Below, one piece after another: positions 39,326 through 47,266 of a stretch of DNA of 64,000 nucleotides. A model generated the notes under the pieces. The model was given only the letters and a program-made list of their open reading frames with translations, did no database searches and had not been told where the DNA came from. The stretch is from Loktanella sp. 3ANDIMAR09 (lineage in GTDB: Bacteria > Pseudomonadota > Alphaproteobacteria > Rhodobacterales > Rhodobacteraceae). Both the position numbers and the translations under genes were made by a program. Numbering within the stretch: the stretch's first letter is position 1; the number at the start of each line of letters is the position of its first letter. Location: NCBI RefSeq assembly GCF_001420005.1, contig NZ_LJAK01000005.1, positions 186,001-250,000 of the forward strand, given 5' to 3'.

Positions 39326-40269
39326 TTGGGCATGACCGCAGCCATTGCCGGTTTGATGACGGATGCCACGATCGGAATCAGGATCAATCCCCAGACAAAG
39401 CCCAGCACGCCGTCGCATCCTGCCGTCACGGCCCATTCCACGATCCCCTGCCATGCGGCCCCCACACCGCCAGCGGCAGCCACGGCCCAACCGTGGATCA
39501 GGTCCTCGGGTGCGTGCCAGCCAAGCTGACCGAGACTGTGCACGATGATCTGACCACCGACCCACAACATCGCCGCCGTGCCGACCCAGGTCAGCACGAA
39601 CAGGAATTTCGGCATGCCTGCCACGACCCCTCGCCCCAGCAGACGCGTGATGGAAAACCGGCCCTTCTTGGCCATCAACAGGCCGACGTCATCGGCCTTC
39701 ACGATCAATGCGACGGCACCATAGACGACAGCGGTGATCCCCACGGCAACCACGAACAGCACGGCCGCGCGGGTCCACAGGTTATCCGTCTCGATGGCGG
39801 CAAGTGCGATGGTCATGATTTCGGCCGAGAGGATGAAATCGGTCTTGATCGCGCCTTTCACCTTTTCTTCCTCGAGGTGGGCCGGATCGCCTGTCGCCTT
39901 GGAATGGGGGTCCTTGTGGCCAAAGGCATGGACGATCTTTTCGGCCCCTTCATAGCACAGATAGCTGCCGCCCAGAATCAGCAGTGGCGCGATCAACCAG
40001 GGGGCAAAGACCGACAGCAACATCGCGGCCGGCAGCAGGATCAGGATCTTGTTGCGGATCGAACCCCAGGCAATCTTGCCGACGATCGGCAATTCGCGCG
40101 CAGGCGCAAAGCCCTGTACGTATTTGGGGCTGACAGCGGCATCGTCGATCACGGCCCCTGCGGCCTTGGCCCCTGCCTTGGTCGCCTGACCGATCACGTC
40201 GTCCACGCTGGCCGCCGCGACCTTTGCGATGGCTGCGACATCATCCAGCAACGCCAATAATCCGCTCAT
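39322..40269 (-). CDS. DUF808 family inner-membrane protein (YedI-like)
   Basis: A 315-residue polytopic membrane protein. The N-terminus MSGLLALLDDVAAIAKVAAASVDD and the stretch GGSYLCYEGAEKIVHA are signatures of DUF808/YedI, an uncharacterised family. Several hydrophobic segments lie between residues 70 and 310, with a His/Lys/Glu-rich cytoplasmic loop near 125-150. GAAGGAGAG precedes the ATG at 40269. It is first in the reverse-strand membrane operon and diverges from gap by 203 bases that hold a LacI-type palindrome. Confidence 0.85.
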   Translation of the reverse strand: MSGLLALLDDVAAIAKVAAASVDDVIGQATKAGAKAAGAVIDDAAVSPKYVQGFAPARELPIVGKIAWGSIRNKILILLPAAMLLSVFAPWLIAPLLILGGSYLCYEGAEKIVHAFGHKDPHSKATGDPAHLEEEKVKGAIKTDFILSAEIMTIALAAIETDNLWTRAAVLFVVAVGITAVVYGAVALIVKADDVGLLMAKKGRFSITRLLGRGVVAGMPKFLFVLTWVGTAAMLWVGGQIIVHSLGQLGWHAPEDLIHGWAVAAAGGVGAAWQGIVEWAVTAGCDGVLGFVWGLILIPIVASVIKPAMAAVMPK

Positions 40270-40354
40270 GGTCTCTCCTTCGACTGCGCCAATCACGCTT
40301 TTGCGAACCCTAGCGCGTCGGCGCGTGATCGCAACCCCGACCGTTGGCGCAAAC

Positions 40355-40368
40355 GGTTAGCGTTAACC
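40355..40368. promoter_or_regulatory. LacI-type operator candidate upstream of gap (first copy)
   Basis: GGTTAGCGTTAACC is palindromic at 12 of 14 positions and fits GTTA-N-CG-N-TAAC, the shape bound by LacI-family regulators of central carbon metabolism such as CceR of Rhodobacter (recalled, not checked). It is about 105 bases before the GAPDH start and 85 bases before the divergent DUF808 gene. Confidence 0.55.
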
Positions 40369-40472
40369 ACCGGCTGTTATCGTTATCATTTTGATTTTGA
40401 TGGATTTTCCCTTTTTCGTTGACCTAGCTTCCCCTAAGGCTGGCGCAACTGGGAATACCATAGGATACCGTC

Positions 40473-41474
40473 ATGACCATCACGCTGGGGATCAATGGCT
40501 TTGGCCGCATCGGGCGCTGCACGCTGGGCCATATCGCAGAGAGCCTGCGCGATGATGTGCGTGTAACGCGGATCAATGCGACGGGCCCGATCGAAACAAC
40601 CGCCCACCTGATGAAATACGACAGTGTGCATGGCCGGTTTGCCCGCCCCGTGACGGTCGATGGGCAAACGCTGGACGTGGGCACAGGCCCGATCCAGGTC
40701 ATGTCCACCTATGATCCCGCAGCACTGGACTGGTCAGGCGTGGACGTGGTTCTGGAATGCACCGGAAAATTCAACGACGGTCACAAGGCGTCGGTGCACC
40801 TGGCGCAGGGCGCGAAAAAGGTCCTGATTTCCGCACCTGCCAAAAACGTCGACCGCACGGTGGTTTACGGCGTGAACCACCGTGACCTGTCAGGCGGCGA
40901 ACGGATGATTTCCAACGGGTCCTGCACGACGAATTGCCTGGCCCCGCTGGTCAAGACGCTGAACGACACCATCGGCATTGACCGTGGCATCATGACGACG
41001 ATCCACAGCTACACCGGCGACCAGCCCACGCTGGATCGCCGCCACGACGACCTGTACCGCGCGCGCGCCGCAGCCCTTGCAATGATCCCGACCTCGACCG
41101 GTGCGGCCAAGGCGCTGGGCGAGGTACTGCCGGAAATGGCCGGCAAGCTGGACGGCACGGCGATCCGCGTGCCCACACCCAATGTGTCCGCCGTCGACCT
41201 GACATTCGAGGCGGGCCGGTCCACATCGGTGGCCGAGGTCAACATGATCCTGGCCGAGGCCGCACAGGGCGCGCTGTTGGGCGTCATGGCCTATGACGCC
41301 GAGGCCAAGGTCAGCATCGATTTCAACCATACCACCGAAAGCTGCACCGTCGCCCCCGACCAGACCAAGGTCATCGGCGGCCGTACGGTCCGCGTGCTGG
41401 CGTGGTATGACAACGAATGGGGATTTTCCGCACGTATGGCGGATGTGGCAGCAACCATGGGTCGCCTGAACTAA
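40473..41474 (+). CDS. gap: Glyceraldehyde-3-phosphate dehydrogenase, type I (copy 1)
   Basis: NAD(P)-dependent oxidative phosphorylation of glyceraldehyde-3-phosphate in glycolysis, or the reverse in gluconeogenesis and the Calvin cycle. A 333-residue GAPDH with the Rossmann motif INGFGRIGR, catalytic Cys151 in SNGSCTTNCLAP, and WYDNEWGFS at the C-terminus. The two copies differ widely outside the core. Copy 1 has unusual segments (RINATGPIETTAHLMKYD and [13 protein letters not shown]), and its cofactor-site loop differs, so the isozymes may serve opposite directions. A LacI-like operator lies about 105 bases upstream. Confidence 0.96.
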   Translation: MTITLGINGFGRIGRCTLGHIAESLRDDVRVTRINATGPIETTAHLMKYDSVHGRFARPVTVDGQTLDVGTGPIQVMSTYDPAALDWSGVDVVLECTGKFNDGHKASVHLAQGAKKVLISAPAKNVDRTVVYGVNHRDLSGGERMISNGSCTTNCLAPLVKTLNDTIGIDRGIMTTIHSYTGDQPTLDRRHDDLYRARAAALAMIPTSTGAAKALGEVLPEMAGKLDGTAIRVPTPNVSAVDLTFEAGRSTSVAEVNMILAEAAQGALLGVMAYDAEAKVSIDFNHTTESCTVAPDQTKVIGGRTVRVLAWYDNEWGFSARMADVAATMGRLN

Positions 41475-41515
41475 GCGCGCTTTACCTGCATCCCGCCGGA
41501 CGTTACGACATCCAC

Positions 41516-41659
41516 ATGACCAATGCCGTCGCCGTCGGAATCCTGATCGCCATCGCCGCATTCTTTGCGCTGGATCATTTTGTCCTGCAGTGGGACGCAC
41601 CGCTGTTTGTGGCCCGCAAGTTCGTGGAATTGCTGCAATGGCTGGCATTCTGGCGCTGA
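41516..41659 (+). CDS. 47-residue single-span membrane peptide between the two gap genes
   Basis: A short ORF, MTNAVAVGILIAIAAFFALD at its start, with one hydrophobic helix (about residues 4-22) followed by an amphipathic, aromatic C-terminus (FVLQWDAPLFVARKFVELL). It begins 42 bases after the gap stop and lies in the same direction between two GAPDH genes. The ribosome-binding site is weak (GCCGGACG region). I do not recognise a family. The clear membrane helix and the acidic/basic topology suggest a real peptide, perhaps a membrane tether or regulator. Confidence 0.6.
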   Translation: MTNAVAVGILIAIAAFFALDHFVLQWDAPLFVARKFVELLQWLAFWR

Positions 41660-41710
41660 TTACCGCCTGATTCCGCCCACTTGCGCTTGACCTTTCGGTG
41701 AAAAAGACAA

Positions 41711-41724
41711 TGTTTGCGCTAACT
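41711..41724. promoter_or_regulatory. LacI-type operator candidate upstream of second gap
   Basis: TGTTTGCGCTAACT is a close variant of GTTA-N-CG-N-TAAC (one mismatch in the left half), 42 bases upstream of the second GAPDH start. It resembles the site at 40355-40368, so one regulator may act on both genes. Confidence 0.5.
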
Positions 41725-41765
41725 GCGCACCCCTCTGGTGCGCTCTTACGCAAATGGAGTCTCTC

Positions 41766-42767
41766 ATGGCCGTCAAAGTCGCAATCAACGGGTTCGGACG
41801 TATCGGGCGCAACGTGCTGCGCGCGATTGTCGAATCCGGTCGCACGGATATCGAGGTCATCGCGATCAACGATCTGGGCCCGGTAGAAACAAACGCGCAC
41901 CTGCTGCGTTTTGACAGCGTGCACGGCAAATTCCCCGCAACCGTGACGACAACCGAGGATTCGATCGACGTGGGCCGTGGCCCGATCCGCGTCACCGCGA
42001 TCCGCAATCCCGCCGACCTGCCTTGGTCCGACGTGGATATCGTGATGGAATGCACCGGCATTTTCACCTCCAAGGAAAAATGCCAGGCCCATCTGGACAA
42101 CGGGTCCAAGCGGGTGCTGATTTCCGCCCCCGGTTCGGACGCTGACAAGACCATCGTCTATGGTGTGAACCACGACACGCTGACCGCCGACGATATCATC
42201 GTCAGCAACGCGTCCTGCACCACCAACTGCCTGTCACCGGTGGCCAAGGTGCTGAACGACGCTGTCGGCATCACCAAGGGTTTCATGACGACGATCCACA
42301 GCTACACCGGCGACCAGCCGACGCTGGATACCATGCACAAGGACCTGTACCGCGCCCGTGCCGCTGCCCTGTCCATGATCCCCACCTCGACCGGTGCGGC
42401 CAAGGCAGTGGGTCTGGTGCTGCCCGAACTGAACGGCAAACTGGACGGCGTCGCGATCCGCGTCCCCACCCCCAACGTGTCGGTCGTCGACCTGACGTTC
42501 GAGGCCAGCCGCGACACCACCGTGCAGGAAATCAACGACGCGATCCGCGCAGCGGCAGACGGCCCGATGAAAGGCATCCTGGCCTATACCGACCTGCCGA
42601 TGGTCAGCATCGATTTCAACCACGACCCGGCATCCAGCACGTTCCACATGGACCAGACCAAGGTTCTGGACGGCAACATGGTGCGCATTCTGACCTGGTA
42701 TGACAACGAATGGGGCTTTTCCAACCGGATGAGCGATACCGCGGTCGCCATGGGCAAGTTCCTGTAA
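41766..42767 (+). CDS. gap: Glyceraldehyde-3-phosphate dehydrogenase, type I (copy 2)
   Basis: Second GAPDH of 333 residues, starting [20 protein letters not shown] with the standard Rossmann motif. Catalytic Cys151 sits in [12 protein letters not shown], and [12 protein letters not shown] is near the C-terminus. It matches the housekeeping alphaproteobacterial GapA more closely than copy 1. The start at 41766 is chosen over an ATG 12 bases upstream because the chain then starts at the Rossmann strand. It ends at a strong terminator, and a LacI-like operator lies 42 bases before it. Confidence 0.96.
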   Translation: MAVKVAINGFGRIGRNVLRAIVESGRTDIEVIAINDLGPVETNAHLLRFDSVHGKFPATVTTTEDSIDVGRGPIRVTAIRNPADLPWSDVDIVMECTGIFTSKEKCQAHLDNGSKRVLISAPGSDADKTIVYGVNHDTLTADDIIVSNASCTTNCLSPVAKVLNDAVGITKGFMTTIHSYTGDQPTLDTMHKDLYRARAAALSMIPTSTGAAKAVGLVLPELNGKLDGVAIRVPTPNVSVVDLTFEASRDTTVQEINDAIRAAADGPMKGILAYTDLPMVSIDFNHDPASSTFHMDQTKVLDGNMVRILTWYDNEWGFSNRMSDTAVAMGKFL

Positions 42768-42791
42768 CACCCGCACGCCCCCCGCACATCA

Positions 42792-42820
42792 GGCCGCCCC
42801 CACACCGGGGCGGCCTTTTT
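42792..42820 (+). terminator. Rho-independent terminator of second gap
   Basis: Perfect 9-bp stem GGCCGCCCC/GGGGCGGCC (42792-42800 and 42807-42815) with loop CACACC, followed by TTTTT. Confidence 0.9.
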
Positions 42821-43176
42821 GTATGGAACCAGAATTGCGGCATCTGCGTTATGAGATCACCCTGAAAAAGTGGGCACGGACGAATGCGTTGACTGTTCTT
42901 GTCGCAAGTCTGACCATTCAGGACAAAATACACGTGTTTCACGCGTGAATTCATGTCTTTTGCGCCCTTGCGGACCTCATTAGACATGATTTTCGCTCAT
43001 ATCGGCCCCGCGCGGATGCCGCCTGAAATCCCGGCACACCGCCACCAAAATCATCAAAACACGCCGTTCAGCCCTGCATTTCATGCAAGGCGGTTATCAC
43101 GCTGCGGCAGTTGTGCTGCAGCGCAGCATCCCTATCTTTGGGTCATCGAAACAAATTCGCCCGAAAGGAGCCTACC
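42821..43176. other. Intergenic region between gap and the DUF1127 gene
   Basis: About 356 bases without a credible gene. It contains a perfect 12-bp palindrome TTCACGCGTGAA at 42938-42949, TTGACT-type promoter-like sequence near 42889, and the putative stress promoter of the DUF1127 gene at 43111-43140. No tRNA or other RNA fold was recognised by eye, but a small RNA cannot be excluded. Confidence 0.5.
43111..43140 (+). promoter_or_regulatory. RpoH-like promoter of DUF1127 gene
   Basis: CCTATCTTTG at 43131-43140 matches the alphaproteobacterial heat-shock -10 pattern CYTATNTNNG exactly, with TTGTGC 16 bases upstream at 43111-43116. Rhodobacter DUF1127 genes are known to be stress induced through RpoHI/RpoHII, which fits, but the -35 is imperfect. 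Confidence 0.45.
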
Positions 43177-43335
43177 ATGACCCTCGTTGAGACCATCCGG
43201 AGCACGCTCCAAAAGCGCGCCGTCTATGAAAAAACCCGCAAGGAACTGCGTCGCCTGCCGCTGGATGTGGCGCTGGATCTGGATATTGATCGCGCCGATG
43301 CGGACAAGATCGCATATAACGCCGTCTATCGTTAA
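43177..43335 (+). CDS. DUF1127 small RNA-binding-type protein
   Basis: A 52-residue basic protein MTLVETIRSTLQKRAVYEKT... with the C-terminal core LPLDVALDLDIDRADADKIAY that marks DUF1127. Members in Rhodobacter and Agrobacterium bind RNA and affect sRNA or mRNA turnover under stress; this is family knowledge, not shown here. GAAAGGAG precedes the ATG at 43177. The gene has a stress-type promoter candidate and its own terminator at 43357. No CcsR-like repeated CCUCCUCCC RNAs follow it, unlike the well-known Rhodobacter locus. Confidence 0.88.
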   Translation: MTLVETIRSTLQKRAVYEKTRKELRRLPLDVALDLDIDRADADKIAYNAVYR

Positions 43336-43356
43336 ATGCGGCGTATCGTGACACAA

Positions 43357-43390
43357 GGCGGCCCCGGATGACCCGGCTGGCCGCCTTTTT
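43357..43390 (+). terminator. Terminator of DUF1127 gene
   Basis: GGCGGCC (43357-43363) pairs with GGCCGCC (43379-43385) around a loop that can itself fold, followed by TTTTTAT. It sits just before the convergent coaD stop. Confidence 0.85.
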
Positions 43391-43393
43391 ATT

Positions 43394-43894
43394 TCAGCGG
43401 CCTGCCTTCAGCTTGTCATGCAGGGCATCCACTACCGCCGGGGTCACGAACTTTGACACATCGCCGTCCAGTCTGGCGATTTCCTTGACCAGCTTGCTGG
43501 CGATGGCCTGATTTTTCGCATCCGCCATCAGGAACACGGTTTCGATACCGTTATCCAGACTGCGGTTCATGCCGACCATCTGAAATTCGTATTCGAAATC
43601 AGCGACCGCGCGCAGACCGCGAATGATGACCCCTGCACCCACGTCACGGGCGCAGTGGATCAGCAGATTCTCAAACGGATGCACCACGATTTCGGTGCCC
43701 AGCGGTTTGCCCAGTGGCACGACCTCTGACCGGATCATCTCGACCCGCTCGTGCAGATCGAACAATGGCCCCTTGTCCCGGTTGATGGCGACACCGATCA
43801 CAAGCCTGTCCACCAGCGAACAGGCGCGGCGCACGATATCAATGTGACCATGGGTCACCGGGTCAAAGGTGCCGGGGTATAATCCTGTGCGCAT
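43394..43894 (-). CDS. coaD: Phosphopantetheine adenylyltransferase
   Basis: Penultimate step of coenzyme A synthesis: ATP plus 4'-phosphopantetheine gives dephospho-CoA. The 166-residue protein has the nucleotidyltransferase motif YPGTFDPVTHGHIDIV with the TxxH ATP site, IRGLRAVADFEYEFQM for the substrate, and ADAKNQAIASKLVKEIA near the end. The ATG at 43894 is preferred over GTG 43900 because GAGGTG is correctly spaced. It is convergent with DUF1127 and co-directional with the CBS gene 26 bases upstream. Confidence 0.96.
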   Translation of the reverse strand: MRTGLYPGTFDPVTHGHIDIVRRACSLVDRLVIGVAINRDKGPLFDLHERVEMIRSEVVPLGKPLGTEIVVHPFENLLIHCARDVGAGVIIRGLRAVADFEYEFQMVGMNRSLDNGIETVFLMADAKNQAIASKLVKEIARLDGDVSKFVTPAVVDALHDKLKAGR

Positions 43895-43920
43895 CGGCAC
43901 CTCGCAATTCGGTCGGGCGA

Positions 43921-44355
43921 TCAGTAGCCCTTGATCATGCCTTCGAGCGCGTCTTTTTCCATCGACAGCTCTGACAGCCGAGCTTTGACAACGTCACCGA
44001 TGGAAATCAACCCGATCATCGCGTCACCGTCCATGACCGGCAAGTGGCGGAACCGTCCTTCGGTCATCATCGACAGCACGCTGTGGGCATTGTCGCGGGT
44101 GGTGCAGGTGGTGATTTTCGACGTCATCATGGTCTCGACGGTGTCGGCCAGACATTCCGGCCCACGCTTGCCGATTTCGCGGACGATGTCGCGTTCGGAC
44201 AGGATGCCTGCCAGTGCGGCACCATCGTTGGACACCACCACCGTGCCGATCCGGTTGTCAGACATCACTTTGGCTGCGTCAGCGACGCTGCTGCTGGGTT
44301 TGACCCAGAACATCTCTTGCGAGGTTTTCGACCCAAGTATTTGTTGCACAAGCAT
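43921..44355 (-). CDS. Tandem CBS-domain protein
   Basis: A 144-residue protein consisting of two CBS motifs (about 8-65 and 73-135), which form a Bateman module that typically senses adenosine nucleotides. Visible features are VADAAKVMSDNRIGTVVV, ILSERDIVREIG, and GRFRHLPVMDGDAMIGLISIGDVV. No catalytic or membrane domain is attached, so it is probably a stand-alone energy sensor or partner. The start at 44355 (MLVQQILGSK) has GGGAGGGT upstream. It precedes coaD on the same strand. Confidence 0.9.
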   Translation of the reverse strand: MLVQQILGSKTSQEMFWVKPSSSVADAAKVMSDNRIGTVVVSNDGAALAGILSERDIVREIGKRGPECLADTVETMMTSKITTCTTRDNAHSVLSMMTEGRFRHLPVMDGDAMIGLISIGDVVKARLSELSMEKDALEGMIKGY

Positions 44356-44472
44356 GATGACCCTCCCGTCTGCCTGAACCAAGGGTTCCAGACACGCCGC
44401 CACAGGTCAAGGATCATTGCCGTCGTGACGGTCGCAACATAGATTTTCCATCGGGAATCAATGGGGGGTCCG

Positions 44473-44778
44473 ATGTCACCGGAACTGACGATTTTGGCCA
44501 TCAACGCAGTCTTTGTGGGATTTGCCTATGGGTTCGCCTACCCCATGTTGCGGGTGCGGACGATGAACAGACTTGCGCTGTTCGACCTGATTATCGGCAG
44601 TGCCGCACTGATCCTCGCGGGATTGCTGTATTACGGATCAGGGGTCCGGTTTTCGATGGTCCTGTTCGACACGAACTGGTTGTTCTTTTCGCTTGTGACC
44701 ATGGCGCTGATCGAGATCATTCCCGCAACACTCTACATGCGGCGACACGGCATCAGCATGATGGACGATCCGGAATAG
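44473..44778 (+). CDS. Small three-span membrane protein of unknown function
   Basis: A 101-residue membrane protein with three hydrophobic helices (about 5-25, 36-55 and 65-88) and short charged ends (MRRHGISMMDDPE). I do not recognise a named family. GGGGGG precedes the ATG at 44473; an ATG at 44461 would add four residues. The end overlaps the convergent LysR gene by 26 bases. It diverges from the CBS gene. Confidence 0.6.
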   Translation: MSPELTILAINAVFVGFAYGFAYPMLRVRTMNRLALFDLIIGSAALILAGLLYYGSGVRFSMVLFDTNWLFFSLVTMALIEIIPATLYMRRHGISMMDDPE

Positions 44779-45646
44779 CCTCCAGTCGCGCGACCTCGGA
44801 CTTGATCCCGGCCTGCAAAAGATCCGCAAACCGGGTCAGACGTTCTGACCGGCGGTCCGCGTCGTGCCTCACCAGATAGAACGACCGCGTCAATGACACC
44901 TGATCCATCAGGACCCGGTGCAGGTCAGGTGCCGACGGCAGCGCGAAATCATGCACGATGCCGATGCCCGCGCCTGCGCGCAGCATCTGCAACTGCACCG
45001 AAACGGAATTGCTGGCCAGCTGCACCCCGGCACGCGCAAGCGGCCCCAGATAATCCAGTGCTGCGTCAAAGATCATGTCGGGGATATACCCCACCAGCGC
45101 CCTGCCCTGTAGCGCCTCCAGTGTTTGCGGGACTGCCAGACTGCGATTCTGTGCCAGATGCAGGCGGTAGTCGGTAATCTTTTGCACGGTCAGCCGCCCG
45201 GCCTGCGGCGGACTGACGGTGATCGCCATATCCGCCTCGCGCCGCGACAGGTTCACCACACGCGGCAGCGACAGGATCTGAACCTCAAGTTCCGGATTGT
45301 CGGCCTGGATCGCGGCACAGACCTGCGGCAGCAGGTAGTTGGCGCAGCCGTCCGGTGCGCCGATGCGGATCTGCCCAGACAAGCCCGCGCTGGGTGTCTG
45401 ACCGATATCCCAGGCCCGGCCGAGTGCGATCTCTGCCTGTTCGGCGGCCTCTTGCATCCGCGCCCCCATATCCGTGACCGCATAGCCCTGGGGTGATTTC
45501 ACGAACAGCGCCGCACCCATGGCCTGTTCCAGCCGGTTGATCCGTCGCCCCAGCGTGGCCGGGTCCATCCGCAGCCCCGGTGCCGCCGCAGACAGGCTCT
45601 CGGCGCGGGCAACCGCAAGGAACACGCGCATATCATCCCAATTCAT
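44753..45646 (-). CDS. LysR-family transcriptional regulator, divergent from mmsA
   Basis: A 297-residue LysR-type regulator. The N-terminal helix-turn-helix (MNWDDMRVFLAVARAESLSAAA, then LGRRINRLEQAMGAALF) and a C-terminal ligand domain are of normal length. Unlike many LysR proteins it has DPATLGRRI instead of QPAVSRQI in the recognition helix, so its DNA specificity may differ. The start at 45646 leaves a 96-base divergent gap to mmsA containing a near-perfect inverted repeat, suggesting it controls mmsA and itself. The longer open frame upstream of 45646 is antisense to mmsA and not used. Confidence 0.85.
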   Translation of the reverse strand: MNWDDMRVFLAVARAESLSAAAPGLRMDPATLGRRINRLEQAMGAALFVKSPQGYAVTDMGARMQEAAEQAEIALGRAWDIGQTPSAGLSGQIRIGAPDGCANYLLPQVCAAIQADNPELEVQILSLPRVVNLSRREADMAITVSPPQAGRLTVQKITDYRLHLAQNRSLAVPQTLEALQGRALVGYIPDMIFDAALDYLGPLARAGVQLASNSVSVQLQMLRAGAGIGIVHDFALPSAPDLHRVLMDQVSLTRSFYLVRHDADRRSERLTRFADLLQAGIKSEVARLEAIPDRPSC

Positions 45647-45670
45647 CGCACACCCGCATTTTTGCAAAAC

Positions 45671-45685
45671 CAATTTGTCAAATTG
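45671..45685. promoter_or_regulatory. Inverted repeat in the lysR/mmsA control region
   Basis: CAATTTG and CAAATTG (45671-45677 and 45679-45685) form a perfect inverted repeat around a single base, in AT-rich DNA between the two divergent starts. This position and symmetry suit a LysR binding site. Confidence 0.5.
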
Positions 45686-45742
45686 ACGCTTTCGCACCCA
45701 AAAACGCAAGACTAAGGTCTGGCCAAACCAGAGGAGGCGATG

Positions 45743-47242
45743 ATGCAAGAACTGACCCATTACATCGACGGCGCACATGTCAAAGGCACGTCCGGCCGTT
45801 TCGCGGATGTTTTCAATCCCGCCACCGGCGAGGTGCAGGCCAAGGTGCCGCTGGCGAATGCCCAGGAAATGGACCATGCCGTCCAGATCGCGCTCAAGGC
45901 ACAGCCCGCATGGGCCGCGACCAACCCACAGCGCCGGGCGCGCGTGATGATGAAATTCGTCGATCTGCTGCACCGCGACATGGACAAACTGGCCGAAGCC
46001 CTGAGCCGCGAACACGGCAAGACGCTGCCGGACGCCGCCGGTGACGTACAGCGTGGCCTCGAGGTGGTCGAATATTGCATCGGTGCGCCGCAACTGCTGA
46101 AAGGTGAATTCACCGATGGTGCTGGCCCAGGCATCGACATGTATTCCATGCGCCAGCCGCTGGGGGTGTCCGCAGGCATCACGCCGTTCAACTTTCCCGC
46201 CATGATCCCGATGTGGATGTTCGCCCCTGCCATCGTCTGCGGCAACGCATTCATTCTGAAACCGTCGGAACGTGATCCATCCGTCCCGCTGATGCTGGCC
46301 GAGCTGATCGAAGAAGCGGGCCTGCCCAAAGGCATCCTGCAAGTGATCAACGGCGACAAGGAAGCGGTGGATGCGATCCTCGATCACGACGTGATCCAGT
46401 CCGTCGGTTTCGTGGGATCGACCCCGATCGCGGAATATATCTACGGTCGTGGCTGTTCCAACGGCAAGCGCGTCCAGTGCTTTGGCGGTGCGAAAAACCA
46501 CATGATCATCATGCCCGACGCGGACATGGATCAGGCCGCTGACGCGCTGATCGGCGCAGGCTATGGCGCTGCCGGCGAACGCTGCATGGCGATTTCCGTC
46601 GCGGTCCCGGTCGGTGAAAAAACCGCCGATGCGCTTATCGAAAAACTGATCCCGCGCATCGACGCGCTCAAGGTTGGCCCCTACACGGGTGGCAAGGACG
46701 TGGACTACGGCCCCGTTGTCACCGCAGCCGCCAAGGCGAACATCCTGCGGCTGGTCGAAACCGGTGTGGAACAGGGTGCCGAACTGGTCGTCGACGGTCG
46801 CGATTTCAGCCTGCAGGGCTACGAGGACGGCTTTTTCGTCGGGCCGCACCTGTTCGACCGCGTGACCAAGGACATGGACATCTACAAGCACGAAATCTTT
46901 GGCCCCGTGCTGTCGGTCGTGCGTGCGAACGACTACGAAGAGGCACTTGGCCTCGCCATGGACCACGAGATGGGCAATGGCACCGCGATCTTTACCCGTG
47001 ACGGCGACGCGGCGCGCGATTTCGCCAACCGCGTCAACGTCGGCATGATCGGTGTGAACGTCCCGATCCCGGTGCCGCTGGCCTATCACACGTTCGGTGG
47101 CTGGAAAAAATCCGTCTTTGGCGACCTGAACCAGCACGGCCCGGATGCGTTCAAGTTCTACACACGCACCAAAACCGTGACCGCGCGCTGGCCCTCGGGT
47201 ATCAAGCAGGGTGGCGAATTCAACTTCAAGCCGATGGACTGA
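45743..47242 (+). CDS. mmsA: Methylmalonate-semialdehyde dehydrogenase (CoA-acylating)
   Basis: NAD+- and CoA-dependent oxidation of methylmalonate or malonate semialdehyde to propionyl-CoA or acetyl-CoA, in valine, thymine and inositol breakdown. The 499-residue ALDH-superfamily enzyme has TPFNFPAMIPMWMFAPA at about residue 146, VQCFGGAKNHMIIMPDADMD and the catalytic Cys281 in GYGAAGERCMA. The CoA-acylating subgroup is indicated by GGAKNH in place of the usual GGKSP. The ATG at 45743 has AGGAGG five bases upstream; the ATG at 45740 would be too close. It diverges from a LysR gene and ends at a terminator at 47267. Confidence 0.95.
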   Translation: MQELTHYIDGAHVKGTSGRFADVFNPATGEVQAKVPLANAQEMDHAVQIALKAQPAWAATNPQRRARVMMKFVDLLHRDMDKLAEALSREHGKTLPDAAGDVQRGLEVVEYCIGAPQLLKGEFTDGAGPGIDMYSMRQPLGVSAGITPFNFPAMIPMWMFAPAIVCGNAFILKPSERDPSVPLMLAELIEEAGLPKGILQVINGDKEAVDAILDHDVIQSVGFVGSTPIAEYIYGRGCSNGKRVQCFGGAKNHMIIMPDADMDQAADALIGAGYGAAGERCMAISVAVPVGEKTADALIEKLIPRIDALKVGPYTGGKDVDYGPVVTAAAKANILRLVETGVEQGAELVVDGRDFSLQGYEDGFFVGPHLFDRVTKDMDIYKHEIFGPVLSVVRANDYEEALGLAMDHEMGNGTAIFTRDGDAARDFANRVNVGMIGVNVPIPVPLAYHTFGGWKKSVFGDLNQHGPDAFKFYTRTKTVTARWPSGIKQGGEFNFKPMD

Positions 47243-47266
47243 TCACGCATCAGATCACCATGCACA

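Noticed and set aside
40890-42173. Reverse-strand frame of 427 codons opposite the two gap genes
   Set aside because: Antisense shadow of two GAPDH genes and the small membrane peptide.
43336-43393. CcsR-like sRNA downstream of DUF1127
   Set aside because: The stretch has a terminator but no CCUCCUCCC motifs or repeats.
45647-47137. Long in-frame extension upstream of the second LysR
   Set aside because: The extension is antisense to mmsA; the family N-terminus MNWDDMRVF starts at 45646.
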